Below are positions 23,377 through 35,079 of a stretch of 64,000 nt of DNA, in pieces (positions within the stretch are counted from its first letter, which is position 1; every line of letters begins with the position of its first letter). Made by a program: the position numbers and the translations under genes. This stretch comes from Mesostigma viride (taxonomy: Eukaryota; Streptophyta; Mesostigmatophyceae; Mesostigmatales; Mesostigmataceae), in contig RPFO01000165.1 in NCBI GenBank assembly GCA_009746045.1, forward strand, positions 5,193,585 to 5,257,584. Direction: 5' to 3'. The notes under the pieces were generated by a model. That model saw nothing but the letters and a program-made list of their open reading frames with translations, did no database searches and was not told where the DNA came from.

Positions 23377-24014
23377 TGGTTGATCTTACGATCTGGATTC
23401 CCTGATTTGCGACTAAGGGGAGCGGAGTGCGAGTCGGTGCCGCTGCCTCATGGATGATCTGCGAGAAATGCTCATGGAAAGGGTGAAAGTCCCTGCAAAT
23501 GACCACTGGACTGTTTCCAAGTACTTGGATGTAGTTCAAAGTACTTCATTGGTACTACAGGGTAGTACAATCTACTTCAAACTAGTTCAAACTAGCTCAG
23601 CCTAGTAAAGATTCGTTCAGGTGTAGCACAACCTGCCTAGGAGGTGGTATGACCACCTGGGTTGAAGTAGACAGTGACTAAACGTAGTACAATGTCGAAA
23701 GAATCAGTACAAGTGGGTTCTTTGTAGTACAACTGTTCAGTGGCACCTGGGCGCCGCGCCAGTACTGTACCGGACTTGCATTCGTCACCGTGCGCATGCA
23801 ATGCAGCCAATTTATTGAGGAAGACATGGCGGCGCATGCTTTATCAGTTTTCCCCACCCACCCACCCTCTTTTGTTTGTTTGTTTGTTTGTTTGTTTGTT
23901 GTCTCTGGGGGTGTTATATGGTGGCAGCCGCCTGGGACTTGCGCACAATTTGCCAGTCTCTCGGTCTACCAAGGCCTGCAAGCGGCTGAAGCATATAATT
24001 TTGCAAAAAAAAAA
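23377..24014 (+). mobile_element. A-short, 3' truncated, second copy
   Basis: Same insertion as 4644-5281: same position in A1 gag, same 3' truncation at the A-tract. The GTTT repeat in the linker differs slightly. Confidence 0.8.
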
Positions 24015-24578
24015 TTATATTGCCATATACCTCCCTCCACTGGGGGGGGAGGCAGTCCATCAGCGGCACGCTGCCCGCCACTCCGCCCGCGGGCAGCGCA
24101 AGTCTCTCCGGGGCAATTATTTCATATTGCCCGTCGGGCCCATAGGGCCCAGACTCAACGTCATGCACCAGGTCCTCTGCCGCTACGGCTCTCAGCCGGC
24201 GCTCATGGACCTGGGCGGCAATCTCCAGCCCTTGTAGGGCCGCCTGCTGGGCCGCAGTGCAGGGGGTCACTAAGGACACCCTGCTGGTACCGCAACCCGC
24301 GGGCTCCTGGGCAACAGGTGCGGGCAAAGCCATCCGCATGCCACCGACAGGACCCGTTTCAGGCGGTTCCTGTGCTCCCCTCCACAACCAGTTGAGGCCA
24401 TCCACGATTCGCGCGCTGCGCAGGAGCAGGGCCCGCCGCCGCATGGCCCGCTGATACCTACGTCGGGACCGTAGGCGCGCGCGGTCGAGGGGCTTGATGG
24501 CCACCTCTGGGAGGGGGAATACACCTCGCCCTCTCACTTCTTCTGGGAAGAGCCCGCCACTCCTCCCTCCGCCTTGTC
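24015..24578 (-). pseudogene. Family A2 fragment: ORF2 start and gag tail
   Basis: Minus strand: the last gag residues (about 24578-24535), then ORF2 RGRGVFPLPEVAIKPLDRARLRS through GLNWLWRG to GPYGPDGQYE. Cut on the right by B copy 2 at 24579, directly after gccttgtc. Near-identical to 5290-5842; the 2.2 kb that follow there (5843-8049) are absent here. Confidence 0.8.
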
Positions 24579-25328
24579 TGATTGATCTTACGATCGGGAT
24601 TCCCTGATTTTGCCTGGGGGAGCGGAGGGATGGAGGTGCGCCGCTACCTTGGAGGCGCTACACCATTGCCCAGTGGTGCAAGTCGACATGCGGGAGCCAA
24701 ACGGGGTGGCCACGCCCTCTCTGGAGGGTCTGACAGCCTTGGATGGGCCTCAGATGTAGTTCGAACTAGTTCAAAGTTAGTACAGGTAGTACAAACTAGT
24801 TCAAACGAGTTCAATCTACTTCAACTAGTATCCAGGGACCCTCAAGATATGCCAGGTGGTTGCTGAACGGTTCTGGCATGACAGAACATGTGTGACATCA
24901 TAAAAATGTAGTACAATGTTGAAAAAAGTAGTATCAGGGTCCTAGATCTAGTACAGTAGTATTCTGAGGTCATTCTTACATGGAGCGCCGCGCCAGCGGG
25001 GCGCCGCACTTGCGTGTGTCACGGATGCAACGTTGATGCGATGTATTTCAAGGTGGTGATGGCTGCCAAGCCAGCTTATCAGTTTTCAACACAACTAGAG
25101 CAATACTTCACCGTTTTTGACAAAGTTGGTGTCAAACTAATCGTGAGACAATAGCCGACAACATTTTGACGGTTTTCGCACCAAGTTTTGACGGGTTTGC
25201 GCAACGGGAGTAAAAGTCCGCAAGGTAGAACTGAGTGACAAATTTTCAGTCCGAAATTTTTCTCAGTCTCCAAGATTGCGGAATATTGAGCCTAGTTGTG
25301 AGAAATTTCTTCATCTTTGAATTCTATA

Positions 25329-26039
25329 ATGGCTAGTGATCACGAAGACACCACCCTTGAGGCAGTAGACCGAGATTTCTTATTAAATGTGAAAAAATCG
25401 TATTTTCAGGGGGGCAAGGAGTTGTTAACGACTTTGAAGTTCTTGACTGAGTATCTCGGTCCAAACTGGGCCCAAAGGCTTACTACTATGTCTGAGGGTC
25501 GTTTGACATCCTTGGGACAGTTTCTCAAGACTGCAGGGCTCCAGATTAGTGAGGGGTCAAGTGATTCCGACATGGGTTCCATGTTGTGCAAGGCCATTAC
25601 TCTAGAGATGAAGAAGCCCCCAGTGGCCACTGGGGGCAAGGGGAAGACTGGTCCAGCCAGGGGCGAAAGGACCCGAAAGGATCCTCCCAGCAACGGCACC
25701 GACGAGGAAGAGGAGGACGCGACGAGCTCTGAGGATTTTTTGGACGCGCGCGAGCAGCTGGCCCCTGCTGCTGCTCGCGCCAAGGGAAAGAAGTCTCAGG
25801 GCAGGAACAGAAAGCTGGCAGAGAATGCTGCCCTTCTGGCGGGCGTCCGCGGGCTCATCGGAGCGGAGTTGCAAGCCCTGGCGCGGGGGAAGAGGAGGGA
25901 CGCGAGGAAAGGGAAGAGCCAGCGCGAGGACAAGGGGGGCAAGGGCCATCCGAAGAGCAAGCGCCAGGAGAAGAGACGCGCGCGGCGCGGGAGCAGCCCA
26001 GGCTCGACAGACACCAGCAGTGGGAGCGACGAGAGTCGC

Positions 26040-26084
<45 letters not shown>

Positions 26085-26825
26085 TCCGACAGCGAGAGCA
26101 GAGGCCGTGGCAGGGGCAGGGGTGGCGCTCGGTCGCGCCGCGACAAGTCCCGGGAGCGACGTGGGCATGGCAGGGGCCGTTCTGCGGAGCCCAAGGGGCG
26201 TCGGGATCGCTCCCGCGAGCGTCGCAAGGAGCGGCAGCGGTCCAGCAGCCGGAGCACGAGTCGGGACTCCTCCCAGCGGAGCTCGCGTCGATCGCGGGAG
26301 CGTGTGAGGGAGAGAGACCTGCGCCGAACCACCAAGGGGGTGCGTCTCCCCCGGCGAGCTTTCAAAGTGGCCTGGCGCCTGTTGGTCAAGGACCGCGACG
26401 ACAGGGTGCTGCCGCTGCAGGTGCTGGATGCGCGCCAGGTCGCGCACGGGAGCCTGCAGGCCCGCTTGGCCCTTCGCAAGGAGCAGGAGGGCGTTGGGGC
26501 TGCACCGGGAGCCCCCCGCGGGTGGAAGAACAGCACGCACCATCTGGTGTGCAACAACCTGACCTACATTCTGGATGTGGCCATCCAAGAGCTGGGGGAG
26601 GATGTGGTGACGGAGCTGGCCTGCTTCGAGTACCTGGCGCGTGTGGTCGAGGCGTTCCTCATGGTGGAGAAGACCAGCGGCTGGAACAACGGGGCGATGC
26701 ACCTGCTGCCACTGGTGGAGGGCAGTACTATTGGAAGCGCAGCAGCCCGGGCAGCGCGGAAGGCGGCTCGCCAGGAGGCGGAGCTGGCATCGGCGGCGGC
26801 GGCGGCGGCCAAAAAGGACAAGTGA
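25329..26825 (+). CDS. Family B Gag-like protein (intact)
   Basis: About 498 aa from the first ATG (MASDHEDTTLEAVDRDF). A helical N part (about 1-90) has GRLTSLGQFLKTAGLQI, which aligns by eye with the A2 gag N part. It is followed by an acidic Ser/Glu stretch, Lys/Arg-rich segments, a poly-Ser tract from an AGC repeat (about 235-250) and a long Arg/Ser-rich region resembling RS domains (SRDSSQRSSRRSRER). The C-terminal core (about 400-470) has TELACFEYLARVVEAFLMVE and SGWNNGAMHLLP, also found in A1 and A2 gag. It ends AAAAAKKDK. It lacks the cysteine cluster of family A gag. Probably a nucleic-acid-binding structural protein; the role is inferred. Confidence 0.8.
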
Positions 26826-29247
26826 GGGGCAGGGGTGTGCTCCCGCTGCCAGTGAAGATGGTCCCCCCGCTCGACCGCAGCCGCCTGCGATCCAACCGCA
26901 GGCTGCAGCGCGCTCTGCGTGCCAGAGCAAGGCTGCGGTGTCAAGAGCGGGCCACAAGGGGCCTGAACTGGCTGTGGGGCAGGACCCGGGAACGGTCCGG
27001 TGGACCGGCGGTGCAGCAGCAGGCTATTACTGCGAGCCCCTGCACCGTCGCCCAAAGGGCCGCCCTACAAGGGATGGAGGATGCTGCCCGCGTCTACAAC
27101 CGCCGGCTTACCGCCGTAGCGGAGGCGACAGACACGGGGGACGCAGAGCCCGCGCCATACGGGCCGGGCGGTCAATACGAAATTATTGACCCGGAGAGGC
27201 TGGCACTGCCAAAAGGAGGAGCTGCAGGTAGTGTCAAGCTGCTGGACTGCCTGCCGGAGGCATGGCAGAGGACGTATGAGGACATAAACAACATTCTACA
27301 AAGATGCGACGCGGAGGCGGGGGCGTGGATGCGGCGGGGCCGGGTGTCTCATGGTTGTGCAAGCGATGCGGCGTACGCACGACTGAGCATCAGGCTGGCG
27401 GAGACGCGGATGATCGAGTACAGTGAGGAGGCGCCCCTGTGGTGAACGGCTGTTTTGCCGTCCCCAAGAAAGACCCCGGGGTTGTGGAGCCCAGCGAACG
27501 ACGGCAGCGGTTTATAGGGAATATGGTGCCGTGCAACCGGCGCTTCCTCAAGCCGCCTACCTGTTACCTGCCTAACTTGGGCGAGGTCGCTGAGCTGAGT
27601 GTGGGGGCGCCATGCTATTCGGGCAAGACAGACCTTGACACCTACTATTACCGGTTCGAGGTACCTGAGAGCTGGCGCCCCTATTTCTCGCTGCCCCCCG
27701 TGTGGTCCGATGAGGTCGGCCAGCTGGGACGACGGCGAAAGTTGTACCCCAGGTTCCGGGTCCTTGTCATGGGCTGGAGCCACTCGGTGGTCCTTGCACA
27801 GGTTGCCCACCTGCACTGTCTCTACGGGGCGGGGTGCTCGATGCCAAGAGAGGGCTGTCATATCCCATGCACTTGATGGGGGTGCGCACAGTGCGCGGGG
27901 ATGGCATGGACCGGCTGGAGTTGGTGGAGAGCGCAGCCAGTGCAGCGTGGCGGCTGCTGCCGGAGGATCCCCCACATCCCGCTCAGCTGGTCATGATCGA
28001 TGATCTGGGGGTCACCCATGGGCGGAGCGCGGAGGAGACCAACGCCGTGCTCACCAAGGCGTGCGAGGAGAGCTACGGTCCCAAGGGGTTGGTGGTCAAC
28101 GAGAAGAAGGTGGAGAGAGCTGAGGAGGGGCGCCCGGTGGAAATCTTGGGGATTGAGTTCTGCCAGGACGGGTCCATGCGGCCGAGCGCGGCCCGGATGG
28201 CGGCCTTGGTGCGCGACACGCAGGCAATGCTGGGGCGTGGACGGGCCACTTACCACCAACTGGCCTCGTTGCTGGGACGGTGGGTGTGGGTCCACTTGCT
28301 GCGTCGGGGTCTACTGTCCATCTGGTTTCACGCCTACCGCTTGCTGCAGCAAGTCCTGGTGCACAAGCGGGGCTGGAGCTATCGGCTGTGGGGTAGTGTA
28401 AGGGAAGAGCTCCAGGCTGCAATGGACTTGGCCCCGCTGGTGCATGCGCAGCGCGACCAGCCCCTGAGCTGCACCGTGGTGGCCACTGATGCGTCAACCC
28501 ACGGTTCTGGGGTGGTGTACAGCCGGTGGGAGGCGCCTGCGGTGCGTGGCCTGTCCAACTGTCGGGAGCGGAAGGGCTGGAAGACGCTCTGTGTGGACTC
28601 TGAGACGGCCAGCGTGGAGCGCACAGGGGAGATTGAGCACCGAGCCATGGCAGCGGCGCAGTGGAGGACCGCTCTTGCCCACCGGTGGCTCGATCCCTCG
28701 GCCCACATCAACGAGAAGGAGATTCGTGCGGCTGTGCAAGGGATCGAGTGGGGCCTGCGCTCACAGGTTCACTGGCAGCAACGTCACGTGCGGCTGGTGG
28801 ACAATTCGGCAGTTGTCGGTGCGCTCGTCAAAGGGCGTTCGTCGTCCTACCGGCTGAACGCCTGGTGCCGCCGGGCGATCGCGCTAGGGCTGGCCAGCAA
28901 CACCCGCTACCACTGGGTGTATGTGAGGTCGGAGCGCAACCCGGCCGACGCGCCCAGTCGTGGTCGATGGGTGCGCAACCTCACTGCGGATGGCGACGTG
29001 GAGAGCAATCCGGGGCCACATGGGCGGCAGGAATTGCTGGAGGCCACTGTGCAGCCCAGCACGCTAGCTGCATATCACCGAGCGCTGAGGGCGTACGTGG
29101 AGTATGGTCAACCCCTCGCTCCCGTGGCCAAGACGGAGGCGGAAGGCGTCTTTTGTGAGTGGCTGGTCAGCGTGTATGAGGAAGGGGGAAGCCGGACCAT
29201 GGTTGTGCGCGCATTATGCGGGCTGCAGCCCCAACGAGATTAAGGGG
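26815..29247 (+). pseudogene. Family B ORF2: RT-RNase H-2A, copy 2
   Basis: The linker reads from about 26815 to a stop at 27445; RT continues from 27439 in the next frame; a one-base deletion in GGGGCGGGGTGC (about 27832, copy 1 has GGGCGGGAGTGC) shifts to the 469-codon frame 27834-29243. Motifs: VNGCFAVPKKDPGVV, KTDLDTYYYRF, MGWSHSVVLAQ, MIDDLG (about 27993-28010), VNEKKVERAEEG, RNase H DAS, INEKE, LVDN and NPADAP, then 2A at 28989-29018. ORF2 overlaps the gag end in the -1 frame and has no clear ATG of its own there. Confidence 0.85.
28989..29018 (+). other. 2A-like ribosome-skipping motif
   Basis: Encodes DGDVESNPGP in B copy 2. Confidence 0.85.
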
Positions 29248-30147
29248 TCCCTGTGCATGTCTCAACTCGTTCACTCCATCATTGAGGGCTCCAGACATTA
29301 TTTTTTACAAAATACGTTTACGCACAAGAGACTCTTGGACCAAAGTCGCATAATTGGTGAATAAAGCATCTGCAGGCCCCCCCCGCCAGCTGATGCTGCC
29401 ATCTCACTCCCCTCAGGGTGGGTTGGGTGGGCTAATAAAAACGAATACCAGCCAGCACAGGCACACCTCGGCTGGTTATATGCCAGCACTTTTTCTCAGA
29501 CTTGGGCCGGCGGCGGCCCAGGTCCTTCTAATTCGGGTCGAAACACAATTCCGCGACCCATACAATATTCGTACACCATGCGAAGTGGCGGCGTACTTGC
29601 CCACTGTGGCGGATGCAAGTCCGGTACACCTGGTTTTGGCGCCAAAAGCACCCTTGGCCAGTTGTACTACAAGGAACCCATCCCTACTAATTCTTTTGAC
29701 ATTGTACTACGTTTAGTCTTGGTCTACTACACCCCAGTAGGTCCGTTCACCTCCTGAGCGTCCAGTGCTACGCCGAAGCACGTCAGCACTGGTTTGAACT
29801 AGAATGAACTAGTTTGAAGTAGTTTGAAGTAGACTGTACTACCCTGTAGGCCAAGTGAAGTACTTGGAACTACGTCCAAGTACTTAGAACCAGTTTACAA
29901 GTTACTTGTACGGACTTTCACCCTATTAGAGGGCAGATCTCGTACCACCACACTGGCGCCCCTTATTAAATTCCAGGGCCCTTATACATTGTGACTATAC
30001 TGCCCCTTATAAAAGACCAGGGCCTATTATAAAATATTAAATGCTCTATTTATTTTTTATATGTGCTGTCACCCAGCGGCGTCCCTCGCCTCCTTCGCTA
30101 CCTCCGCCCCGACAAATCAGGGAATCCAGATCGAGGGAGATCACCCA
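29248..30147 (-). mobile_element. Family C non-autonomous element, second copy
   Basis: About 900 bp, antisense, at exactly the same site as 14512-15416 and nearly identical (a CAGC indel near 29450 differs). The insertion therefore predates duplication of the train. Confidence 0.85.
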
Positions 30148-30810
30148 TGGTACGAGGCGCGTCGCTTGCTGGCCGGCTGGGCGCGACGAGTTCCCGTGCA
30201 GAGCCCTCACCCCGTCCCGTGGCAGCTACTGTACCTCGTGGCAAACATTCTTCGTGCACAAGGCTCGATATTAGCTGCCTGCTGCTGCATCATTGTTTTT
30301 CAGCAATACTTGCGCATCGGAGAAGCGTTCAAGCTTCGCGTGGGGGACGTGGCTCTGCGCGGGGACTTCCGCCTGGGGCCCAGTAACCAGGGTGCGCTGC
30401 TGCTACGCGACCCCAAGACAGCCAAGGGCCAGGCCCAGGCAGTGGTGGTTGTTGAGCCCCTTTCACTCACGTTGCTTGGCGCCCTGTGTGCTGGGCGGGC
30501 GCACGAGGAGCTGCTCTTTGGCGCACTCAGCTACAGCCGTTTCTTGCAGCGGTGGCACGCCGCGTGGGACCTCCTTGGCTTGCGGGGGATGTTTTCACCC
30601 TACAGCATGCGCCACGGGGGGGCCACCCATGACTACCTGCGCGGGGTACCAATCGCGGACATCCAAAAGCGTGGCCGGTGGCGCCAGTTTTCGTCCGTGG
30701 ACCATTACGTGGGGCTCCACCGCGCCCTGCAGGTGCGGGTGCCCCAGGTGGTGTGGGACCTCGCGGGCAGACTGCCCCCCCGTGACTGGCGTCGTCACTT
30801 TGGGCCGTAG
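30148..30810 (+). pseudogene. Family B tyrosine recombinase domain, copy 2
   Basis: Same sequence as 15417-16069, with LRIGE Arg, YSMRH Arg and DHYVGLH Tyr. Open from WYEARR to the stop, but separated from RH-2A by a frameshift and the C element. The B 3' noncoding region with its hairpin, AATAAA and terminus follows at 30811-31091. Confidence 0.85.
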
Positions 30811-31091
30811 ATTTCGGCCATACTTCGGTGAGGCGCACTCTAGCAGACACGCTAGGGCTTCACCAGCTGGAGGGTAAGGATGTGCCCTCCCATGGCTCCT
30901 GACGCGGTTTCCAGATGTACGGCCTGCGGCCAGGTTGGAGATGCGGGTCAAGTGGAAGCGGCGGCCAGGGACTGCCAAAAAAATATTTTATGTCTCTCTG
31001 TCTACTAAGTCCGGTCGGCTTCAACATATAGTGTAATAAACAAGTTCTGGTGCCCTTCAACCAGAAGTGGACCTAGGCAATGCACAGTGGA

Positions 31092-31781
31092 TGATTGATC
31101 TTACGATCGGGATTCCCTGATTTTGCCTGGGGGAGCGGAGGGATGGAGGTGCGCCGCTACCTTGGAGGCGCTACACCGTTGCCCAGTGGTGCAAGTCGAC
31201 ACGCGGGAGCCAAACGGGGTGGCCACGCCCTCTTTGGAGGGTCTGACAGCCTTGGATGGGCCTCAGATGTAGTTCGAACTAGTTCAAAGTTAGTACAGGT
31301 AGTACCAACTAGTTCAAACTAGTTCAATCTACTTCAACTAGTATCCAGGGACCCTCAAGATATGCCAGGTGGTTGCTGAACGGTTCTGGCATGACAGAAC
31401 ATGTGTGACATCATAAAAATGTAGTACAATGTTGAAAAAAGTAGTATCAGGGTCCTAGATCTAGTACAGTAGTATTCTGAGGTCATTCTTACATGGAGCG
31501 CCGCGCCAGCGGGGCGCCGCACTTGCGTGTGTCACGGATGCAACGTTGATGCGATGTATTTCAAGGTGGTGATGGCTGCCAAGCCAGCTTATCAGTTTTC
31601 CCCACCCACCCACCCTTTTCTGTTTTGTCTTGGGGGGTCAAGTGGAAGCGGCGGCCAGGGACTGCCAAAAAAATATTTTATGTCTCTCTGTCTACTAAGT
31701 CCGGTCGGCTTCAACATATAGTGTAATAAACAAGTTCTGGTGCCCTTCAACCAGAAGTGGACCTAGGCAATGCACAGTGGA
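31092..31781 (+). mobile_element. B-short non-autonomous element, second copy
   Basis: 690 bp, as 16351-17040, with the same C-rich linker and head-to-tail placement after B copy 2. Confidence 0.85.
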
Positions 31782-32406
31782 CAAGCGGGGCTGGAGCTAT
31801 CGGCTGTGGGGTAGTGTAAGGGAAGAGCTCCAGGCTGCAATGGACTTGGCCCCGCTGGTGCATGCGCAGCGCGACCAGCCCCTGAGCTGCACCGTGGTGG
31901 CCACTGATGCGTCAACCCACGGTTCTGGGGTGGTGTACAGCCGGTGGGAGGCGCCTGCGGTGCGTGGCCTGTCCAACTGTCGGGAGCGGAAGGGCTCGAA
32001 GACGCTCTGTGTGGACTCTGAGACGGCCAGCGTGGAGCGCACAGGGGAGATTGAGCACCGAGCCATGGCAGCGGCGCAGTGGAGGACCGCTCTTGCCCAC
32101 CGGTGGCTCGATCCCTCGGCCCACGTCAACGAGAAGGAGATTCGTGCGGCTGTGCAAGGGATCGAGTGGGGCCTGCGCTCACAGGTTCACTGGCAGCAAC
32201 GTCACGTGCGGCTGGTGGACAATTCGGCAGTTGTCGGTGCGCTCGTCAAAGGGCGTTCGTCGTCCTACCGGCTGGACGCCTGGTGCCGCCGGGCGATCGC
32301 GCTAGGGCTGGCCAGCAACACCCGCTACCACTGGGTGTATGTGAGGTCGAAGCGCAACCCGGCCGACGCGCCCAGTCGTGGTCGATGGGTGCGCAACCTC
32401 ACTGCG

Positions 32407-32436
32407 GATGGCGACGTGGAGAGCAATCCGGGGCCA
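32407..32436 (+). other. 2A-like ribosome-skipping motif
   Basis: Encodes DGDVESNPGP in the second truncated B copy. Confidence 0.85.
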
Positions 32437-32918
32437 CATGGGCGGCAGGAATTGCTGGAGGCCACTGTGCAGCCCAGCACGCTAGCTGCATATCACCGAG
32501 CGCTGAGGGCGTACGTGGAGTATGGTCAACCCCTCGCTCCCGTGGCCAAGACGGAGGCGGAAGGCGTCTTTTGTGAGTGGCTGGTCAGCGTGTATGAGGA
32601 AGGGGGAAGCCGGACCATGGTTGTGCGCGCATTATGCGGGCTGCAGCCCCAACGAGATTAAGGGGTGGTACGAGGCGCGTCGCTTGCTGGCCGGCTGGGC
32701 GCGACGAGTTCCCGTGCAGAGCCCTCACCCCGTCCCGTGGCTACTGTACCTCGTGGCAAACATTCTTCGTGCACAAGGCTCGATATTAGCAGCCTGCTGC
32801 TGCATCATTGTTTTTCAGCAATACTTGCGCATCGGAGAAGCGGTCAAGCTTCGCGTGGGGGACGTGGCTCTGCGCGGGGACTTCCGCCTGGGGCCCAGTA
32901 ACCAGGGTGCGCTGCTGC

Positions 32919-33594
32919 TCCTCTGTGCATGCTTTCAGGTTCACTTTGTTTGAGAAGGCACCAGAACTTGTTTATTGCAAAATTATATGCTTAAGCCGCT
33001 TGCAGGCCTTGGTAGACCGAGAGACTGGGAAATTGTGCGCAAGTCCCAGGCGGCTGCCACCATATAACACCCCCAGAGACAACAAACGAACAAACAAAAA
33101 AGAGGGTGGGTGGGTGGGGAAAACTGATAAAGCATGCGCCGCCATGTCTTCCTCAATAAATTGGCTGCATTGCATGCGCACGGTGACGGATGCAAGTCCG
33201 GTACAGTACTGGCGCGGCGCCCAGGTGCCACTGAACAGTTGTACTACAAAGAACCCATTTGTACTGATTCTTTCGACATTGTACTACGTTTAGTCACTGT
33301 CTACTTCAACCCAGGTGGTCATACCACCTCCTAGGCAGGTTTTGCTACACCTGAACGAATCTTTACTAGCCTGAGCTAGTTTGAACTAGTTTGAAGTAGA
33401 TTGTACTACCCTGTAGTACCAATGAAGTACTTTGAACTACATCCAAGTACTTGGAAGCAGTCCAGAGGTCGTTTGCAGGGACTTTCACCCTTTCTAGGAG
33501 CATGTCTCGCAGATCAGCCATGAGGCAGCGGCACCGACTCGCACTCCGCTTCCCTTAGTCGCAAATCAGGGAATCCAGATCGTAAGATCAACCA
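32919..33594 (-). mobile_element. A-short in family B YR, second copy
   Basis: 676 bp, same site as 18178-18843. It is ten bases longer because of the GTTT/AAAC repeat beside the G-rich linker. Confidence 0.9.
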
Positions 33595-34281
33595 TACGCG
33601 ACCCCAAGACAGCCAAGGGCCAGGCCCAGGCAGTGGTGGTTGTTGAGCCCCTTTCACTCACGTTGCTTGGCGCCCTGTGTGCTAGGCGGGCGCACGAGGA
33701 GCTGCTCTTTGGCGCACTCAGCTACAGCCGTTTCTTGCGGCGGTGGCACGCCGCGTGGGACCTCCTTGGCTTGCGGGGGATGTTTTCACCCTACAGCATG
33801 CGCCACGGGGGGGCCACCCATGACTACCTGCGCGAGGTACCAATCGCGGACATCCAAAAGCGTGGCCGGTGGCGCCAGTTTTCGTCCGTGGACCATTACG
33901 TGGGGCTCCACCGCGCCCTGCAGGTGCGGGTGCCCCAGGTGGTGTGGGACCTCGCGGGCAGACTGCCCCCCCGTGACTGGCGTCGTCACTTTGGGCCGTA
34001 GATTTCGGCCATACTTCGGTGAGGCGCACTCTAGCGGACACGTTAGGGCTTCACCAGCTGGAGGGTAAGGATGTGCCCTCCCATGGCTCCTGACGCGGTT
34101 TCCAGATGTACGGCCTGCGGCCAGGTTGGAGATGCGGGTCAAGTGGAAGCGGCGGCCAGGGACTGCCAAAAAATATTTTATGTCTCTCTGTCTACTAAGT
34201 CCGGTCGGCTTCAACATATAGTGTAATAAACAAGTTCTGGTGCCCTTCAACCAGAAGTGGACCTAGGCAATGCACAGTGGA

Positions 34282-34513
34282 TGATTGATCTTACGATCGG
34301 GATTCCCTGATTTTGCCTGGGGGAGCGGAGGGATGGAGGTGCGCCGCTACCTTGGAGGCGCTACACCGTTGCCCAGTGGTGCAAGTCGACATGCGGGAGC
34401 CAAACGGGGTGGCCACGCCCTCTCTGGAGGGTCTGACAGCCTTGGATGGGCCTCAGATGTAGTTCGAACTAGTTCAAAGTTAGTACAGGTAGTACCAACT
34501 AGTTCAAACGAGT
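34282..34513 (+). mobile_element. Family B 5' fragment, second copy
   Basis: As 19531-19762; cut by the A2 element that starts at 34514. Confidence 0.85.
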
Positions 34514-35079
34514 TGGTTGATCTTACGATCTGGATTCCCTGATTTGCGACTAAGGGGAGCGGAGTGCGAGTCGGTGCCGCTGCCTCATGGCTGATCTGCG
34601 AGAAATGCTCCTAGAAAGGGTGAAAGTCCCTGAAAATGACCTCTGGACTGTTTCCAAGTACTTGGATGTAGTTCAAAGTACTTCATTGGTACTAGAGGGT
34701 AGTACAATCTACTTCAAACTAGTTCAAACTAGCTCAGGCTAGTAAAGATTCGATCAGGTGTAGCACAACCTGCCTAGGAGGTGGTATGACCACCTGGGTT
34801 GAAGTAGACAGTGACTAAACCTAGTACAATGTCGAAAGAATCAGTACAAGTGGGTTCTTTGTAGTACAACTGGTCAGTGGCACCTGGGCGCCGCGCCAGT
34901 ACTGTACCGGACTTGCATTCGTCACCGTGCGCATGCAATGCAGCCAATTTATTGAGGAAGACATGGCGGCGCATGCTTTATCAGTTTTCAAATTCGTTTT
35001 TCGGTTTTCTAAGCCATCTTTTGGCCGTTTTACCTCGGAATAGATCCGTTTTAAAGCTAACGACTTCCTCTTTACGAAT
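34514..35079 (+). promoter_or_regulatory. Family A 5' noncoding region
   Basis: Holds the phased TTCAA array (about 34655-34743), a perfect hairpin AGGTGG-TATGA-CCACCT (34779-34795) just after a weaker CAGGT...ACCTG hairpin, a GTAGTACAA group, CACCTGGGCGCCGCGCC, two GCATGC sites, and TTATCAGTTTTC near 34980-34990 where A-short diverges. Gag starts at ATGATGGCTAGC. Confidence 0.65.

Larger units (their letters stand above)
24579..31091 (+). mobile_element. Family B DIRS-like retrotransposon, copy 2
   Basis: 6,513 bp from TGATTGATC to GCACAGTGGA. It is the reference B copy, with intact gag and an uninterrupted RT-RH region. It carries the C insertion (29248-30147) but not the 1.76-kb TIR element. 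Its left flank differs from that of copy 1 although everything to the right matches. Confidence 0.9.
31782..34281 (+). pseudogene. 5'-truncated family B copy (RH-2A-YR), second train
   Basis: Matches 17041-19530 with few substitutions (for example Ile to Val in HVNEKE). 2A lies at 32407-32436. YR is split by an antisense A-short at 32919-33594. The 3' hairpin here reads CTAGCG-GACA-CGTTAG, a six-pair stem with one wobble. Ends GCACAGTGGA at 34281. Confidence 0.85.

Noticed and set aside
34585-34640. Hammerhead-like core around CTGATCTGCGAGAAATG
   Set aside because: Lacks the CTGATGA and GAAA spacing and a matching third stem; only a small GGGTGAAAGTCCC hairpin remains.
34960-34992. GCATGCTTTATCAG near the gag start as an internal complementary region for the 3' terminus (CTGAAAGCATGC)
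   Set aside because: About 12 of 13 bases pair in family A, but family B lacks the match and no complement of the 5' terminus adjoins it, so it does not meet the DIRS internal complementary region pattern.
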